Counted from the first letter of the stretch, positions 46,226 through 56,116 are shown. The stretch: DNA of 64,000 bases from Bacillus sp. BGMRC 2118 (GCA_008364785.1 VTTJ01000001.1:496001-560000); one strand, 5' to 3'. The notes: a model not told the origin generated them from the letters alone. Made by a program: numbers and translations.

Positions 46226-46795
46226 TTAATATTGTTTAATAAGCCCTAAAATTTCATTTCTTGCAGCTGCATCCTCTTTAAGTACGCCACGAACAGCTGT
46301 TGTGACAGTAGATGCTCCCGGTTTTTTCACTCCACGCATTGTCATACACATATGTTCAGCTTCCACTACAACCATAACTCCATGTGGATCTAATGATTCT
46401 ACAATCGAATCAGCTACAGTTGATGTAATTCGTTCTTGGAGCTGTGGACGTTTAGCAACAGCTTCTACCGCTCTAGCCAGTTTGCTAAGTCCAGTCACTT
46501 TACCACCTTTCGGAATATAAGCAACATGTGCTTTTCCATAAAAAGGTACAAGATGATGTTCACACATCGAATAGAAAGGTATGTCTTTAACAAGAACCAG
46601 CTCTTCATGATCTTCACCGAATACTGTCTGGAAGTGTTCCTTTGGATCTTCATTTAATCCAGAAAATACCTCTGCATACATTTTAGCTACACGTTTAGGA
46701 GTATCTAACAGTCCTTCACGATTTGGGTCTTCTCCTACTGCTTCTAGAATTAAACGAACAGCCTGTTCTATTTGTTCGTGATTCACTTTCGTCAT
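46226..46795 (-). CDS. folE: GTP cyclohydrolase I
   Basis: First step of tetrahydrofolate synthesis from GTP (also feeds queuosine). 189 aa, type IA: zinc ligands in [16 protein letters not shown] and [13 protein letters not shown], catalytic [13 protein letters not shown]. First gene of folE-mtrB. No zinc-type repressor site was seen upstream. Confidence 0.97.
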   Translation of the reverse strand: MTKVNHEQIEQAVRLILEAVGEDPNREGLLDTPKRVAKMYAEVFSGLNEDPKEHFQTVFGEDHEELVLVKDIPFYSMCEHHLVPFYGKAHVAYIPKGGKVTGLSKLARAVEAVAKRPQLQERITSTVADSIVESLDPHGVMVVVEAEHMCMTMRGVKKPGASTVTTAVRGVLKEDAAARNEILGLIKQY

Positions 46796-46902
46796 GTTGA
46801 TCCCCCAATTAGTAGTGTATTAATTATATGAAAACTAATGATCAGTCTTTATTGAAATGGATTATGTATGTTTAGAATTTTAGCACAGGTGGTATAGATA
46901 AG

Positions 46903-46940
46903 CAAAAAAAGAAGAGCCGCACTCGCAGTGCGACTCTCTC
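46903..46940 (-). terminator. Terminator of hbs
   Basis: GAGTCGCACT-GCG-AGTGCGGCTC (10-bp stem, one G-U) followed on the minus strand by TTTTTTT. Confidence 0.9.
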
Positions 46941-46956
46941 TCCCTATATGTAAGGA

Positions 46957-47229
46957 TTATTTTACTGCATCTTTAAGTGCTTTTCCTGGTTTGAATGCAG
47001 GAACTTTACTTGCAGCGATTTCGATTTCTTCACCAGTTTGTGGGTTACGTCCCTTACGAGCAGCGCGCTCACGAACTTCGAAGTTACCAAAACCGATTAG
47101 TTGAATCTTATCACCGTTTTTAAGTGCTTCTAAGATTGAATCAAAAACAGCATCAACTGCTTTTGTAGCATCCTTCTTAGAAAGTTCACTTGCCTCAGCA
47201 ACCGCATTAACTAAATCTGTCTTGTTCAT
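46957..47229 (-). CDS. hbs: HU-type nucleoid protein
   Basis: Histone-like DNA-bending protein of 90 aa: [43 protein letters not shown] (DNA arm) and [16 protein letters not shown]. The start is ATG 47229 with GGAGGTG 6 nt upstream. Main nucleoid protein in Bacillus. Its 600-nt upstream region has repeated TTTCACATA nonamers. Confidence 0.97.
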   Translation of the reverse strand: MNKTDLVNAVAEASELSKKDATKAVDAVFDSILEALKNGDKIQLIGFGNFEVRERAARKGRNPQTGEEIEIAASKVPAFKPGKALKDAVK

Positions 47230-47300
47230 GCCATTCACCTCCTCCCAAAAAAATATTGGGCACGCATAACTTTTTAATAAAGTAATACGATACAGAATTT

Positions 47301-47380
47301 TTTCACATATGTGAATGATCGTTTCACATAGTTTCAGTCAACTTCATGTAAAATAAAGCTTAGTACCATTATTTCACATA
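47301..47380. repeat. Three TTTCACATA nonamers upstream of hbs
   Basis: TTTCACATA at 47301-47309, 47322-47330 and 47372-47380, spaced 21 and 50 bp apart, near whole helical turns. The first is the half of a perfect 14-bp palindrome TTCACATATGTGAA (47302-47315). They lie 72-150 bp before hbs, where its promoter should be. Candidate operator; no named regulator is assigned. Confidence 0.5.
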
Positions 47381-47741
47381 TTTCAATCATTCTATACTTG
47401 TTGTAACAAGCAAATCATTGACAAGGCTTATATTAAACGATATTTTGACAGATTTCAATAGAAATATTTCATATTTAGTCAATTTTCACCAATATATGAT
47501 AAATTTACTTTTCTTCTATCAAATCAACTAACGAAACATATAAGACTGGCAAGATTATCATCTATGTTACGAATAAGAGATTATCACAAAAACCTCTACA
47601 AATCAAGCAGTATCAAGGCTTCATAGACTTTCGGGCACACTTCAACAAAAACTAGAAACTACTCTACTTACTAGAAGAAAGTCTTGTGCCTTTAAATTTT
47701 GTATAGTTTTTATTATGTATTCTGTAGGAACCATGCTTTTT

Positions 47742-47769
47742 CCTTACTCATATACCTATATGAGTAAGG
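47742..47769. repeat. 28-bp near-perfect palindrome between spoIVA and hbs
   Basis: CCTTACTCATATA and TATATGAGTAAGG are exact 13-bp inverted arms with only two bases (CC) between them. The short centre favours a protein-binding operator or a cruciform over an RNA terminator, although TTTTT follows on one side (CTTTTT on the plus strand lies before it). Confidence 0.6.
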
Positions 47770-47792
47770 AGATATTCCACGTTTGCGAAAAC

Positions 47793-47821
47793 AAAAAAAA
47801 GACCCCGAAAGCGGAGTCATA
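47793..47821 (-). terminator. Terminator of spoIVA
   Basis: GACTCCG-CTTT-CGGGGTC followed on the minus strand by TTTTTTTTG, just after the spoIVA stop. Confidence 0.85.
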
Positions 47822-47826
47822 TAAAT

Positions 47827-49305
47827 TTATAGGATGATAGCAATTAACCCACCAGATCCTTCGTTTATAATTCTTTCTAGTGTTTCTTTTAGCTTATATC
47901 TAGCATTTTCTGGCATTAGAGCAAGCTTTGCTGAAATTCCTTCGCGTACAATGGAGCTTAATGAGCGGCCAAAGATATCAGAATTCCAAATTGAAAGTGG
48001 GTTATCTTCAAAGTCTTGCATTAAGTATCTCACAAGTTCTTCGCTTTGTTTTTCTGTACCGATGATCGGTGCAAATTCAGACTCGACGTCTACTTTAATC
48101 ATGTGAATAGACGGAGCAACTGCTTTCAGTCTGACACCAAATCTAGAGCCTTGACGGATGATTTCTGGTTCATCTAACACCATATCAGATAATGCCGGAG
48201 CAGCGATACCATAGCCAGTTTGTTTTACCATTTTCAACGCATCAGCTACTTGGTCATATTCTGCCTTTGCATAGGCAAAGTCCTGCATTAATTGTAGTAA
48301 GTGATCCTTTCCTCTAATCTCAACTCCTACTACTTCTTTTAGGATTTGATCATAAAGTGCATCTGGTGCATATAGATCAATTTCGGCTACACCTTGACCC
48401 ATTTCAATACCAGCTAACCCAGCATGCTCAATGAAGTCGTATTCGCTGAATTGACCAACTACACGGTCTACATCACGAAGTCGTTTAATGTCCTTCACTG
48501 TATCTTGAACAGCCTCTTGGTAGCTTTCACGTAACCAGTGATTGTCGCGTAACACCATTACCCAGCTCGGAAGATTCACGTTTACTTCTAGTACCGGGAA
48601 TTCGTATAATGCTTCACGAAGAACATTGAATACATCAGTTTCTCTCATACTTTCAACACTCATTGCCAAGACTGGAATGTCGTATTTCTCAACAAGTGAT
48701 TGACGTAATTGTTCTGTTTCTGGATGGTGCGGATGAACTGTATTGATGACCATAATAAATGGTTTTCCAACTTCTTTCAGTTCATTAATTACACGTTCTT
48801 CTGATTCTAAATAGTCACTACGAGGAATCTCCCCAATAGAACCATCAGTTGTCACGACAACACCAATCGTTGAATGCTCTTGAATTACTTTTCTCGTCCC
48901 GATTTCAGCCGCTTCATGGAAAGGAATTGGTTCCTCATACCATGGCGTGTTAATCATTCTTGGACCATTTTCATCTTCATAGCCTTTTGCGCCCGGAACT
49001 GTGTATCCCACACAGTCAACTAGACGAATGTTTACGTCAAGACCTTCTGAAACATGAAGTGAGACAGCCTGATTTGGAACAAACTTTGGTTCTGTTGTCA
49101 TGATAGTCTTTCCGGCTGCACTCTGAGGTAACTCATCTTGCGCGCGTGCTTTGTCAGCTTCATTTTGAATGTTAGGTAAAACTACTAATTCCATAAACTT
49201 TTTAATAAAAGTAGATTTCCCTGTTCGAACTGCACCCACAACTCCTAAATATATATCGCCACCAGTGCGCTCAGCGATATCCTTAAAAATATCTACCTTT
49301 TCCAA
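47827..49305 (-). CDS. spoIVA: Stage IV sporulation protein A (spore coat ATPase)
   Basis: Morphogenetic ATPase that polymerises on the forespore outer surface to build the coat basement layer. 492 aa, same length as B. subtilis. Walker A GAVRTGKSTFIKKF near 24-38, RLVDCVGYTVPGAKGY in the Walker B region, and a C-terminal hydrophobic segment ending GSGGLIAIIL for SpoVM-linked membrane location. Expected to be mother-cell (SigE) controlled; no certain promoter was identified. Confidence 0.97.
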   Translation of the reverse strand: MEKVDIFKDIAERTGGDIYLGVVGAVRTGKSTFIKKFMELVVLPNIQNEADKARAQDELPQSAAGKTIMTTEPKFVPNQAVSLHVSEGLDVNIRLVDCVGYTVPGAKGYEDENGPRMINTPWYEEPIPFHEAAEIGTRKVIQEHSTIGVVVTTDGSIGEIPRSDYLESEERVINELKEVGKPFIMVINTVHPHHPETEQLRQSLVEKYDIPVLAMSVESMRETDVFNVLREALYEFPVLEVNVNLPSWVMVLRDNHWLRESYQEAVQDTVKDIKRLRDVDRVVGQFSEYDFIEHAGLAGIEMGQGVAEIDLYAPDALYDQILKEVVGVEIRGKDHLLQLMQDFAYAKAEYDQVADALKMVKQTGYGIAAPALSDMVLDEPEIIRQGSRFGVRLKAVAPSIHMIKVDVESEFAPIIGTEKQSEELVRYLMQDFEDNPLSIWNSDIFGRSLSSIVREGISAKLALMPENARYKLKETLERIINEGSGGLIAIIL

Positions 49306-49514
49306 GTGATCCCCTCCCGATCCTCAAACTCTTGGGATATAATATCCAAAAATGATTATTAATCTAGGACAGTATATCTTATGATGTTGTCCTATTTAAT
49401 TATGACTATCTTTCTAGAAAAATTTCTTTATTACTATTTTTGCTATGTTAAAGCCGCTAAAAAGAAGGGCTTCATTTCTTTAACAAAGCATTACCTGAGA
49501 GGTATAAAATGAAA

Positions 49515-49561
49515 TACTAAAAAACCCCTCTGTAAGAGTTTATTCTCTTAAGAGGGGTTCA
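49515..49561 (-). terminator. Terminator of yphE-yphF
   Basis: AACCCCTCT...AGAGGGGTT with an inner AAGAG/CTCTT stem, followed on the minus strand by TTTTTT. Apart from this, 49306-49613 holds no gene; it should contain the spoIVA promoter. Confidence 0.85.
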
Positions 49562-49613
49562 TGACAATTTTTTTCAAGTTTTATGAGTCTATCTACACTA
49601 ATTGTCCGTCTTA

Positions 49614-50336
49614 TTAATTTGACGCAGGTGTATGATTAAAAATTGGTTCATTGTTTTGGACCGTATAAGGGACCGAGAAGGCTGGTACAAATACACTCTC
49701 TTGAACCAGCAGTTCTCGAATATCCTCTCCGGTTGTAAAGGTATGATCCGTTTTTTTCATGAAGCTATTCAAATCAATAGAATAATCAATATAAACCTCA
49801 CCATTATGATCGATAATAAACGGCAGACTCGTACCTGAATATGGACTCTCTACCGTTGGAGGGGTTTCATATCCAAGCTTCTCGTAATCTAATGAGTAGA
49901 CATTTCTTGATAACTCTTTATCAAAAGGAGCAAAGCCATTAGAACGTTTATAAACAAGTATTCTTGATTTTAGATCTCTTATTTTGTCAGCTAATCGTAA
50001 ATCAATTAACTTCACAGTAGGATTTTCCTCAACATCGACTAAGACATACTGATAAATCCCGCCACTCTCAAATGCTGTTGATGGAGGCTCCGGGATATAC
50101 TGAGGTGTGATCTTCCCAAAATCAATTGGATATTTTTGATAAATAGGTGTTTCCATATCACGGTCTTTAATCGGGATAATTCCACCATTATCTTCCTTAA
50201 ATCGATCAACCGCTCTCTGTACAGACTGTAATTGATCTTCATATGGTATGGAGTTCTCCGATAAGCGCTCCTCTGGATATAAACAGCCTGACAACAGTAA
50301 TGTAAGAAATAATAATAATATACTAGTTTTTTTCAT
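49614..50336 (-). CDS. yphF: YphF lipoprotein
   Basis: A 240-aa lipoprotein: basic start MKKTSILLLFLTLLLSGC with lipobox LSGC, then LYPEERL, as in YphF-type proteins. Exported; no catalytic motif seen. The start is ATG 50336, after AAGGCGGAA; the upstream in-frame start lacks a site. Follows yphE by 34 nt, upstream of spoIVA as in B. subtilis. Confidence 0.88.
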   Translation of the reverse strand: MKKTSILLLFLTLLLSGCLYPEERLSENSIPYEDQLQSVQRAVDRFKEDNGGIIPIKDRDMETPIYQKYPIDFGKITPQYIPEPPSTAFESGGIYQYVLVDVEENPTVKLIDLRLADKIRDLKSRILVYKRSNGFAPFDKELSRNVYSLDYEKLGYETPPTVESPYSGTSLPFIIDHNGEVYIDYSIDLNSFMKKTDHTFTTGEDIRELLVQESVFVPAFSVPYTVQNNEPIFNHTPASN

Positions 50337-50370
50337 TTTATTCCGCCTTGTCATTTTGCTTATGTAGTAG

Positions 50371-50571
50371 TTATTCACTTACAGGTCCACTGAAAACAAC
50401 GAATATCATGATAAGTCCCGCTATAATCATAAAACTATAGGCTAAAAAACCGGTAACCCATTTAAATATTCCTTTAAGTTTATATCGACTTAACATAATC
50501 GTTACAATGGCTAGGAACATTAAGATCATTGAACCGAAAGAAAACCACATTTTAATTAACCCTGTTGACAT
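50371..50571 (-). CDS. yphE: YphE, DUF2768 small membrane protein
   Basis: A 66-aa protein with two membrane segments (WFSFGSMILMFLAIVTIML and TGFLAYSFMIIAGLIMIFVV) around a basic KLKGIFKW loop. ATG 50571 (MSTGLIKMWF) is preferred, since the in-frame GTG at 50580 overlaps the GAAGGAG site. Function unknown. Confidence 0.88.
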   Translation of the reverse strand: MSTGLIKMWFSFGSMILMFLAIVTIMLSRYKLKGIFKWVTGFLAYSFMIIAGLIMIFVVFSGPVSE

Positions 50572-50771
50572 TTTCCTCACTCCTTCTTAGGAATCGACAA
50601 AATTATACCATAAATAGAACTCAATCACTACGAACAACTTTTTGTCATTTTTATGATTGTCTATGTATTAACCTCATTTTTTAGCTAATGAAGTTCATCG
50701 TTATTGTTCGTTTAAGTGAGTATAGTATTACCTCTTTTGGACAATGAGATCGTATGCTAAAGCTTACAAAA

Positions 50772-50956
50772 AGGCTGTTTCGTATAGATTGTTGCTGTGA
50801 GTAGAAATTCCAAAAGCGGGATTTTCACCTTATTATTTAAATACTTCTATACATTAAGAGAGTTGCTCATTTCTAATCCAACCTCAATTTAATCCTATAA
50901 CTGGTTTTACACCAAGAAGAATTGTACTAAAAGCAACAAAGTTTTAGAAAAAGCCT
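50772..50956. repeat. Dispersed AGGCT-ended repeat, full-length copy 3
   Basis: 185 bp bounded by AGGCTGTTTCG and TTTTAGAAAAAGCCT. About 33-bp imperfect terminal inverted repeats share TTGTTGCT and AGTA. Nearly collinear with copy 2. The internal GAAATTCC/GGGATTTT stem keeps pairing by base changes relative to copy 2. It lies in the 619-nt gap between yphE and spoVIF with no ORF. Confidence 0.85.
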
Positions 50957-50966
50957 ATAAAAAAAA

Positions 50967-50997
50967 CTGAAGTAAGGGGGGCGACCTTACTTCAGCC
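50967..50997 (-). terminator. Perfect hairpin terminator upstream of yphE
   Basis: CTGAAGTAAGG and CCTTACTTCAG form a perfect 11-bp stem, followed on the minus strand by TTTTTTTT. Strong intrinsic terminator, directly next to repeat copy 3. Blocks reading from spoVIF into yphE. Confidence 0.85.
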
Positions 50998-51167
50998 ATG
51001 ACTAAATGAACCCATCTATTCAGCTCAACTCAAAGTTTGCTTCATAGTAATTTATGCATCTTGCCTTGCATTTGCATCTTCAAAAAGCCTAAATATCTAC
51101 TTATTTTTATTATTTATTTGAATTGGACTGCTACTATTCCTGTAAGTAATAAAGGGTTAAACCCTCT

Positions 51168-51210
51168 GAGAAAAAAAGGCAAAACTAATACTAGCCTGCC
51201 TATTTTTTGA
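51168..51210 (-). terminator. Possible terminator after spoVIF
   Basis: AGGCA...TGCCT followed on the minus strand by TTTTTTT, a weak stem overlapping the spoVIF stop. The stronger hairpin at 50967 may be the main stop. 50997-51167 shows no gene. Confidence 0.4.
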
Positions 51211-51445
51211 ACATTTTACCGATTGTGTTCATATCCATCGGCATATTATTGCTTACAATTGCTTTCACAATTTTATCTTCTTTTTCTTTTGAAACAGGTT
51301 TACCCGCAAGCGCAGATACTTGTTTAATTAACTGACGAACTGTTTTCTCGTCTTGAAAATTAGCACCTTTCACAGAATCCGCTACTTTAAAGATATCCTC
51401 TTTTTTAATATTTGTTTTCTTTTCAATATTATCAAAAAGACTCAT
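51200..51445 (-). CDS. spoVIF: Stage VI sporulation protein F family
   Basis: An 81-aa protein: FDNIEKKTNIKKEDIFKVADSV and TVRQLIKQVSALAGKPVSKEKED, ending MNTIGKMFKK, which is the SpoVIF/YjcC family needed for late coat assembly. In B. subtilis this gene (spoVIF) is elsewhere, by the cot genes, so its location beside gpsA is a lineage feature. SD AGGAGG. Confidence 0.88.
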   Translation of the reverse strand: MSLFDNIEKKTNIKKEDIFKVADSVKGANFQDEKTVRQLIKQVSALAGKPVSKEKEDKIVKAIVSNNMPMDMNTIGKMFKK

Positions 51446-51538
51446 CCTTACTTCCTCCTTCGCATATGACTCACCATATCCTATGCAAGGAAAAAGATTC
51501 TGTGATTGATTTTTAGGCTTGTAAGGAAAACTTGTACA

Positions 51539-52576
51539 TTATTCTTTTGTTAAAATTGAAGCAAGATCTTCGATTTCGTGCGTCTTCCCTCTTGCCATTA
51601 AGGAATCGACAGCTTCTTTTGGGTCTTTATTATTAAATAACACATCATAAAGCGCATTTGTAATCGGCATACTGACATCCATCTTTTTAGCGAGTTGGTA
51701 GGCAGCTTTTGTTGTGCGAACTCCTTCTACTACCATCCCCATATTTTCAAGCACTTCATCTAGACTGTGGCCCTTCCCTAATAAATTCCCTGCTCTCCAG
51801 TTTCGGCTATGTACACTCGTACAAGTTACAATTAAGTCACCTATGCCTGTAAGCCCTGCAAAAGTCAAGGGACTCGCTCCCATCGCAACACCTAATCTTG
51901 CAATTTCGGCAAGACCTCGAGTAATTAATGCTGCTTTCGCATTATCTCCATAGCCTAAACCGTCTGTTATCCCTGCTGCGAGTGCAATAATATTCTTCAG
52001 TGCACCACCGATTTCAACTCCAACAACATCCGGATTTGTATATACTCTTAAGTTTCCGTTAATAAACATATCCTGAATTTCTTCAGCTGCTTCCATATTC
52101 TCACAGGCAACTGTCACAGTTGTCGGTTGTCGTCTGCTCACTTCCTCAGCATGACTAGGTCCAGAAAGTACAACTACATTTTTTAAGATAGTAGGAGGCA
52201 TTTCCTCTTTTATCACTTCAGATACACGTTTAAACGTTTCAGGTTCAATCCCTTTACTAACGTGGACAATCGTAATTGGCTCTGTCTGCGTTTCTCTGAT
52301 CTTCCCTAGAACTTCCCTGATTGCTTTTGTTGGTACAGCAAGTATGATTGTATGAATACCCTCTAGCGCAAGTGGTAATGAAGAATACCCAATAATGTTA
52401 GTTGGGAGTATGACACCTGGCAAGTACTTCTCGTTCGTATGTGCTTCATTGATTTCCGTTATGTGCGCTTCTTTATGCGCCCATAAACGGACTGTATAAT
52501 CATTATCAGCTAATACCATTGCTAATGCAGTTCCCCAGCTCCCTGCACCTATAACCGCTACGTCTTTCACCATCAT
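51539..52576 (-). CDS. gpsA: Glycerol-3-phosphate dehydrogenase [NAD(P)+]
   Basis: Makes sn-glycerol-3-phosphate from dihydroxyacetone phosphate for phospholipids. 345 aa: Rossmann motif [33 protein letters not shown], the catalytic Lys in [20 protein letters not shown], and late [16 protein letters not shown]. 15 nt after der. Confidence 0.97.
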   Translation of the reverse strand: MMVKDVAVIGAGSWGTALAMVLADNDYTVRLWAHKEAHITEINEAHTNEKYLPGVILPTNIIGYSSLPLALEGIHTIILAVPTKAIREVLGKIRETQTEPITIVHVSKGIEPETFKRVSEVIKEEMPPTILKNVVVLSGPSHAEEVSRRQPTTVTVACENMEAAEEIQDMFINGNLRVYTNPDVVGVEIGGALKNIIALAAGITDGLGYGDNAKAALITRGLAEIARLGVAMGASPLTFAGLTGIGDLIVTCTSVHSRNWRAGNLLGKGHSLDEVLENMGMVVEGVRTTKAAYQLAKKMDVSMPITNALYDVLFNNKDPKEAVDSLMARGKTHEIEDLASILTKE

Positions 52577-52591
52577 CCCTCCACTAAGAAA

Positions 52592-53902
52592 TTATTTACG
52601 TGCTCTAGCAAAAATTTTAATCGGTGTTCCTACAAATCCAAATGCTGCACGTATTTGATTTTCGAGGAAACGTTCATAAGAAAAATGCATAAGCTCTGGT
52701 TCGTTAACAAAAACCGCAAATGCAGGCGGTTTGACTGAAACCTGAGTCGCGTAATATATCTTTAAACGTTTTCCGTTATCAGTTGGAGTTGGATTCATCG
52801 TTACCGCATCAAGAATAATATCATTTAGTACATTTGTTTGTACACGTAGATTGTGATTTTCAGCCGCTGTATTAATCACCGGAATCAACGTTTGAACACG
52901 TTTTTTGGTTTTTGCTGATAAGAATACAATTGGAGCATAGTCAAGAAACTGGAAATGAGCTCTAATTTTCTTTTCATATTCCTGCATTGTTTTCTCATCT
53001 TTATCTACGGCATCCCACTTATTTACGACAATCACAATCGCTCTTCCTGCTTGATGGGCATACCCTGCAATTTTTTTATCCTGTTCAATAATCCCTTCTT
53101 CACCGTCTAAAACGACTAATACAACATCCGAGCGTTCAATTGCTTTTAGAGCGCGCAGTACGCTATACTTCTCTGTGCTTTCATACACTTTGCCTCTTTT
53201 TCTCATACCTGCTGTGTCAATAATGACATAATCATTGCCATCTTTTGAATATGGAGTGTCAATTGCATCCCGAGTTGTACCTGCAATGTTACTAACGATT
53301 ACTCTTTCTTCTCCCAATAATGCATTAACTAATGATGACTTCCCTACATTCGGTCTTCCGATTAAAGAGAATTTAATTGTATTTTCATCATACTCTTCGT
53401 CATCTTGTTTTGGAAAATGAGCAAAAACTGCATCAAGCAGGTCACCTAATCCAAGACCATGCGAACCCGAGATTGGCATTGGCTCTCCAAAGCCTAATGC
53501 ATAAAAGTCAAAAATATCACTTTTCATTTCTGGATTATCAATCTTATTAACTGCCAACACGACAGGTTTATCTGAACGATATAGAATTTTGGCTACTTCT
53601 TCATCTGCAGCCGTAACTCCTTCTCTGCCGTTCACCATGAAAATAATTACATCTGCTTCATCAATGGCTACTTCTGCCTGTTGACGTATTTCCGCTAAAA
53701 AGGGAGCATCCCCTATTTCAATCCCGCCAGTATCAATAATATTGAACTCCTTATTGATCCATTCACCTGAGCTATAAATTCTATCTCTCGTAATTCCTGG
53801 AATATCCTCTACAATCGATATTCTCTCACCAACAATTCTATTAAAAATAGTTGATTTCCCTACATTTGGTCTACCAACTATCGCAACAACCGGTTTTGGC
53901 AT
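52592..53902 (-). CDS. der: GTPase Der (EngA)
   Basis: Essential ribosome assembly GTPase (50S). 436 aa with two tandem G domains: G1 [13 protein letters not shown] and [14 protein letters not shown]3 DTGG and DTAGM, G4 NKID and NKWD, then a KH-like C-terminal domain. In the conserved der-gpsA order. Confidence 0.98.
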   Translation of the reverse strand: MPKPVVAIVGRPNVGKSTIFNRIVGERISIVEDIPGITRDRIYSSGEWINKEFNIIDTGGIEIGDAPFLAEIRQQAEVAIDEADVIIFMVNGREGVTAADEEVAKILYRSDKPVVLAVNKIDNPEMKSDIFDFYALGFGEPMPISGSHGLGLGDLLDAVFAHFPKQDDEEYDENTIKFSLIGRPNVGKSSLVNALLGEERVIVSNIAGTTRDAIDTPYSKDGNDYVIIDTAGMRKRGKVYESTEKYSVLRALKAIERSDVVLVVLDGEEGIIEQDKKIAGYAHQAGRAIVIVVNKWDAVDKDEKTMQEYEKKIRAHFQFLDYAPIVFLSAKTKKRVQTLIPVINTAAENHNLRVQTNVLNDIILDAVTMNPTPTDNGKRLKIYYATQVSVKPPAFAVFVNEPELMHFSYERFLENQIRAAFGFVGTPIKIFARARK

Positions 53903-53956
53903 AACATAACTTCCTTTCTATTCTGTACCAGCATACATTTGAAAATGAATTGAATA

Positions 53957-53990
53957 CTACGAAATCCCTTCTAATCAAAGAAGGGATTGT
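53957..53990 (-). terminator. Hairpin between the yphA-YIEGIA genes and der
   Basis: AATCCCTTCT and AGAAGGGATT form a 10-bp stem followed on the minus strand by TTCG only, so a weak terminator that may let some transcription continue into der. Confidence 0.5.
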
Positions 53991-54044
53991 CCATGCTAAC
54001 CTTTATATCCTACCAAAAATGTGTAAGGAGAACAATCTTTTCCT

Positions 54045-54230
54045 TTAATGCTTCACAATGATATATACATCCTCACTAATTTTGTGGGCAATACCATCCA
54101 AGATTGCTTCTAGATTTTTAGCATATTCATCCATCTCTTTCGTTTCACTGCATGTGAATATGGCCGTACCACCTGCAACTTTACTAGAATCCGTTGTTAC
54201 CACAGCTAAGATATATTTTTCTAAATTCAC
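54045..54230 (-). CDS. Capping complex subunit for YIEGIA
   Basis: A 61-aa protein: MNLEKYILAVVTTDSSKVAGGTAIFTC and a C-terminal EDVYIIVKH. It matches the small family annotated as the capping subunit that goes with YIEGIA proteins. It overlaps the YIEGIA gene by 4 nt. Soluble; the capping role is from family annotation and untested here. Confidence 0.8.
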   Translation of the reverse strand: MNLEKYILAVVTTDSSKVAGGTAIFTCSETKEMDEYAKNLEAILDGIAHKISEDVYIIVKH

Positions 54231-55123
54231 TGGATCTCCCTCCCCTTTTCATTAGCCTTTGACTCTGTTGGCATCCTAATGGCATTCTCAAGGGTTGGAA
54301 CTTGTCCAATGACTTCTATTGCTTTTTCGACGTCCTTAACATGTGGCAATACAAATATTCCAACACGTCCATCATCTAAGTCTCGTTTTGCTAATGGTAC
54401 TAGAGCTGGTGTTCCAGAATCACGATATACACCCAGTGCTGTTGAGATATCATGTAAGATTGCTTGCCTTTGTCCTAGATTAGCAATTGTCATTCGCACA
54501 TTGAAGTTTTTAGGCTTGAGAATAAACCCCATTCCATATTTCAGCACCTCTTCTTGTCTCTCTGGTATACCAATATTCATAATATAAATGTTATCCACAT
54601 ACAATCCTGCACCATCAAAGTGTGGTTTGACATGTTCTATATCTACAATATCCTTTAACTTTCCACCTGACATTAGCTTCTTCGAAATGAATAACCCTAT
54701 GATTCCCGCAATGATCCCAATCCAAATATTCCATACTAAATAGCTAAACGTACAAATAAATGAAGTAAATATAACTAAATAATTTCTACCTTCAAATGCT
54801 ACCGCAATTCCTTCTATGTAAGTGTTTCCTCTCGGTACTAGCTCAAAAGAATCTAATTGTGCGAGCGTATTCCTCTCCATATTACGTACTTCTCTAAACT
54901 GTGAGGCAGCTAATGTTAAAAATGTAATGGCTGTAAAATCCTCTTCCATAATGGATGGTACAGCGACGGTTCCAAGTCCTGCTGCAATAAAACCAAGTGC
55001 TACATGAATGATCTTGCCGTGTAAATAGGTAGGGTATTGGCGATAATCTGTCCGAAGCATATACAATCTTGTTAAAGTACCAATGACAACTCCAAATAAA
55101 ATGGGGTATGTGTACTCATTCAT
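54227..55123 (-). CDS. yphB: YIEGIA family membrane protein (YphB)
   Basis: A 298-aa membrane protein with the family name motif YIEGIAVAFEGRN. Hydrophobic segments occur near 5-25, 35-55 and 115-150, then a soluble C-terminal half (VDNIYIMNIGIPERQEEVLKY, DDGRVGIFVLPHVKDVEKAIEVIG). Part of a three-gene set with yphA and the capping subunit, each overlapping by 4 nt. Sporulation-related by taxonomic distribution of the family; mechanism unknown. Confidence 0.85.
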   Translation of the reverse strand: MNEYTYPILFGVVIGTLTRLYMLRTDYRQYPTYLHGKIIHVALGFIAAGLGTVAVPSIMEEDFTAITFLTLAASQFREVRNMERNTLAQLDSFELVPRGNTYIEGIAVAFEGRNYLVIFTSFICTFSYLVWNIWIGIIAGIIGLFISKKLMSGGKLKDIVDIEHVKPHFDGAGLYVDNIYIMNIGIPERQEEVLKYGMGFILKPKNFNVRMTIANLGQRQAILHDISTALGVYRDSGTPALVPLAKRDLDDGRVGIFVLPHVKDVEKAIEVIGQVPTLENAIRMPTESKANEKGREIQ

Positions 55124-55728
55124 AATATCCCAGCCTTTCGCTTATTTACTTTATTTAAACTCTGATTAAAATGCGAGGATACTGTCTCAAAAGTATTCCA
55201 GCAAGAAATCAACACTATACCAATTGCTGTTACATCAAAGAAACTCAAGCCGCCAAGTGTGTATGGAAATGAGTGGTACTTCATGACACAAAAGTGCACA
55301 AATTCTCCGTAGCACACTCCAAAGGAAAATGTAAGCATTCTCATCCCTTTTTCCTTTTGTAATAAAAGAACGATATAGGTAAGCAGTGTCCCTAACATAA
55401 ACGTAGGATTAAATAGAATCCAAACAGGGTCAAATAGACTAAATAGATAAAAACACACATATGCCATAGAAATGATCATTGTGCAAATGATTAGATATGG
55501 AAGTTTTTTATTCGGTAGCTTTGAGGAGAAAATGAATGTAGAAATAAACAGAATCAAATAACCTAAAGAGACCTCAAAATAATGAAATACTACCCCAGAG
55601 ATATTAGCTGTAATAATTAGGAATAATAAAATAAATGCAATAATCGTTCTCGTACGATTTTTCTTCAGCAGGAACGTTACAATAATCCATCCCATCCAAC
55701 TAAACCAATAAAACCAAATACCCTCCAT
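55120..55728 (-). CDS. yphA: YphA membrane protein
   Basis: A 202-aa protein with about six hydrophobic segments (WFSWMGWIIVTFLL, TIIAFILLFLIITANISGVVF, LGYLILFISTFIF and others). Starts MEGIWFYWFSWMGW. It precedes and overlaps the YIEGIA gene, and fits YphA of the same order in B. subtilis. No catalytic motif. Confidence 0.82.
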   Translation of the reverse strand: MEGIWFYWFSWMGWIIVTFLLKKNRTRTIIAFILLFLIITANISGVVFHYFEVSLGYLILFISTFIFSSKLPNKKLPYLIICTMIISMAYVCFYLFSLFDPVWILFNPTFMLGTLLTYIVLLLQKEKGMRMLTFSFGVCYGEFVHFCVMKYHSFPYTLGGLSFFDVTAIGIVLISCWNTFETVSSHFNQSLNKVNKRKAGIL

Positions 55729-55966
55729 GTGTCTCCCCTCCTATCATTTCCATTATGACTACATTTCATGAAAATTAATCACTCTTCATTTATGGAATGT
55801 AGGAACAGACAATGGGAACGATAATAAGGAAATCTTCATCAGTGAGGTTTTTCTCATTTCCCACTGTAAAAGGAGATGTCTGTAGGCACTTATGGTGCCA
55901 GTCACACGGACACTTTTTAAATTAAGAATAGATACTAACTTATTTGTGCAAATAGGAGGAATTCAC

Positions 55967-56116
55967 ATGGGCAGAGATCGCCAAGAAAAGAAACTGAAGG
56001 CTTCTAGACGCGTTGAGTCAGATCGTGACCAACAACTGAACTATCCTGGTGCCACAACGATGGAAGGACCAGATGAAGCTAGGTCAAGAAATGAAAAAAA
56101 AGGTTCATTTCATTAA
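55967..56116 (+). CDS. ypzI: YpzI family small protein
   Basis: A 49-aa, strongly charged protein MGRDRQEKKLKASRRVESDR...DEARSRNEKKGSFH. The start is ATG 55967 with a perfect AGGAGGA site 6 nt upstream. The family is typical of Bacillus and located here in B. subtilis. Function unknown. One of only a few plus-strand genes in the window. Confidence 0.85.
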   Translation: MGRDRQEKKLKASRRVESDRDQQLNYPGATTMEGPDEARSRNEKKGSFH

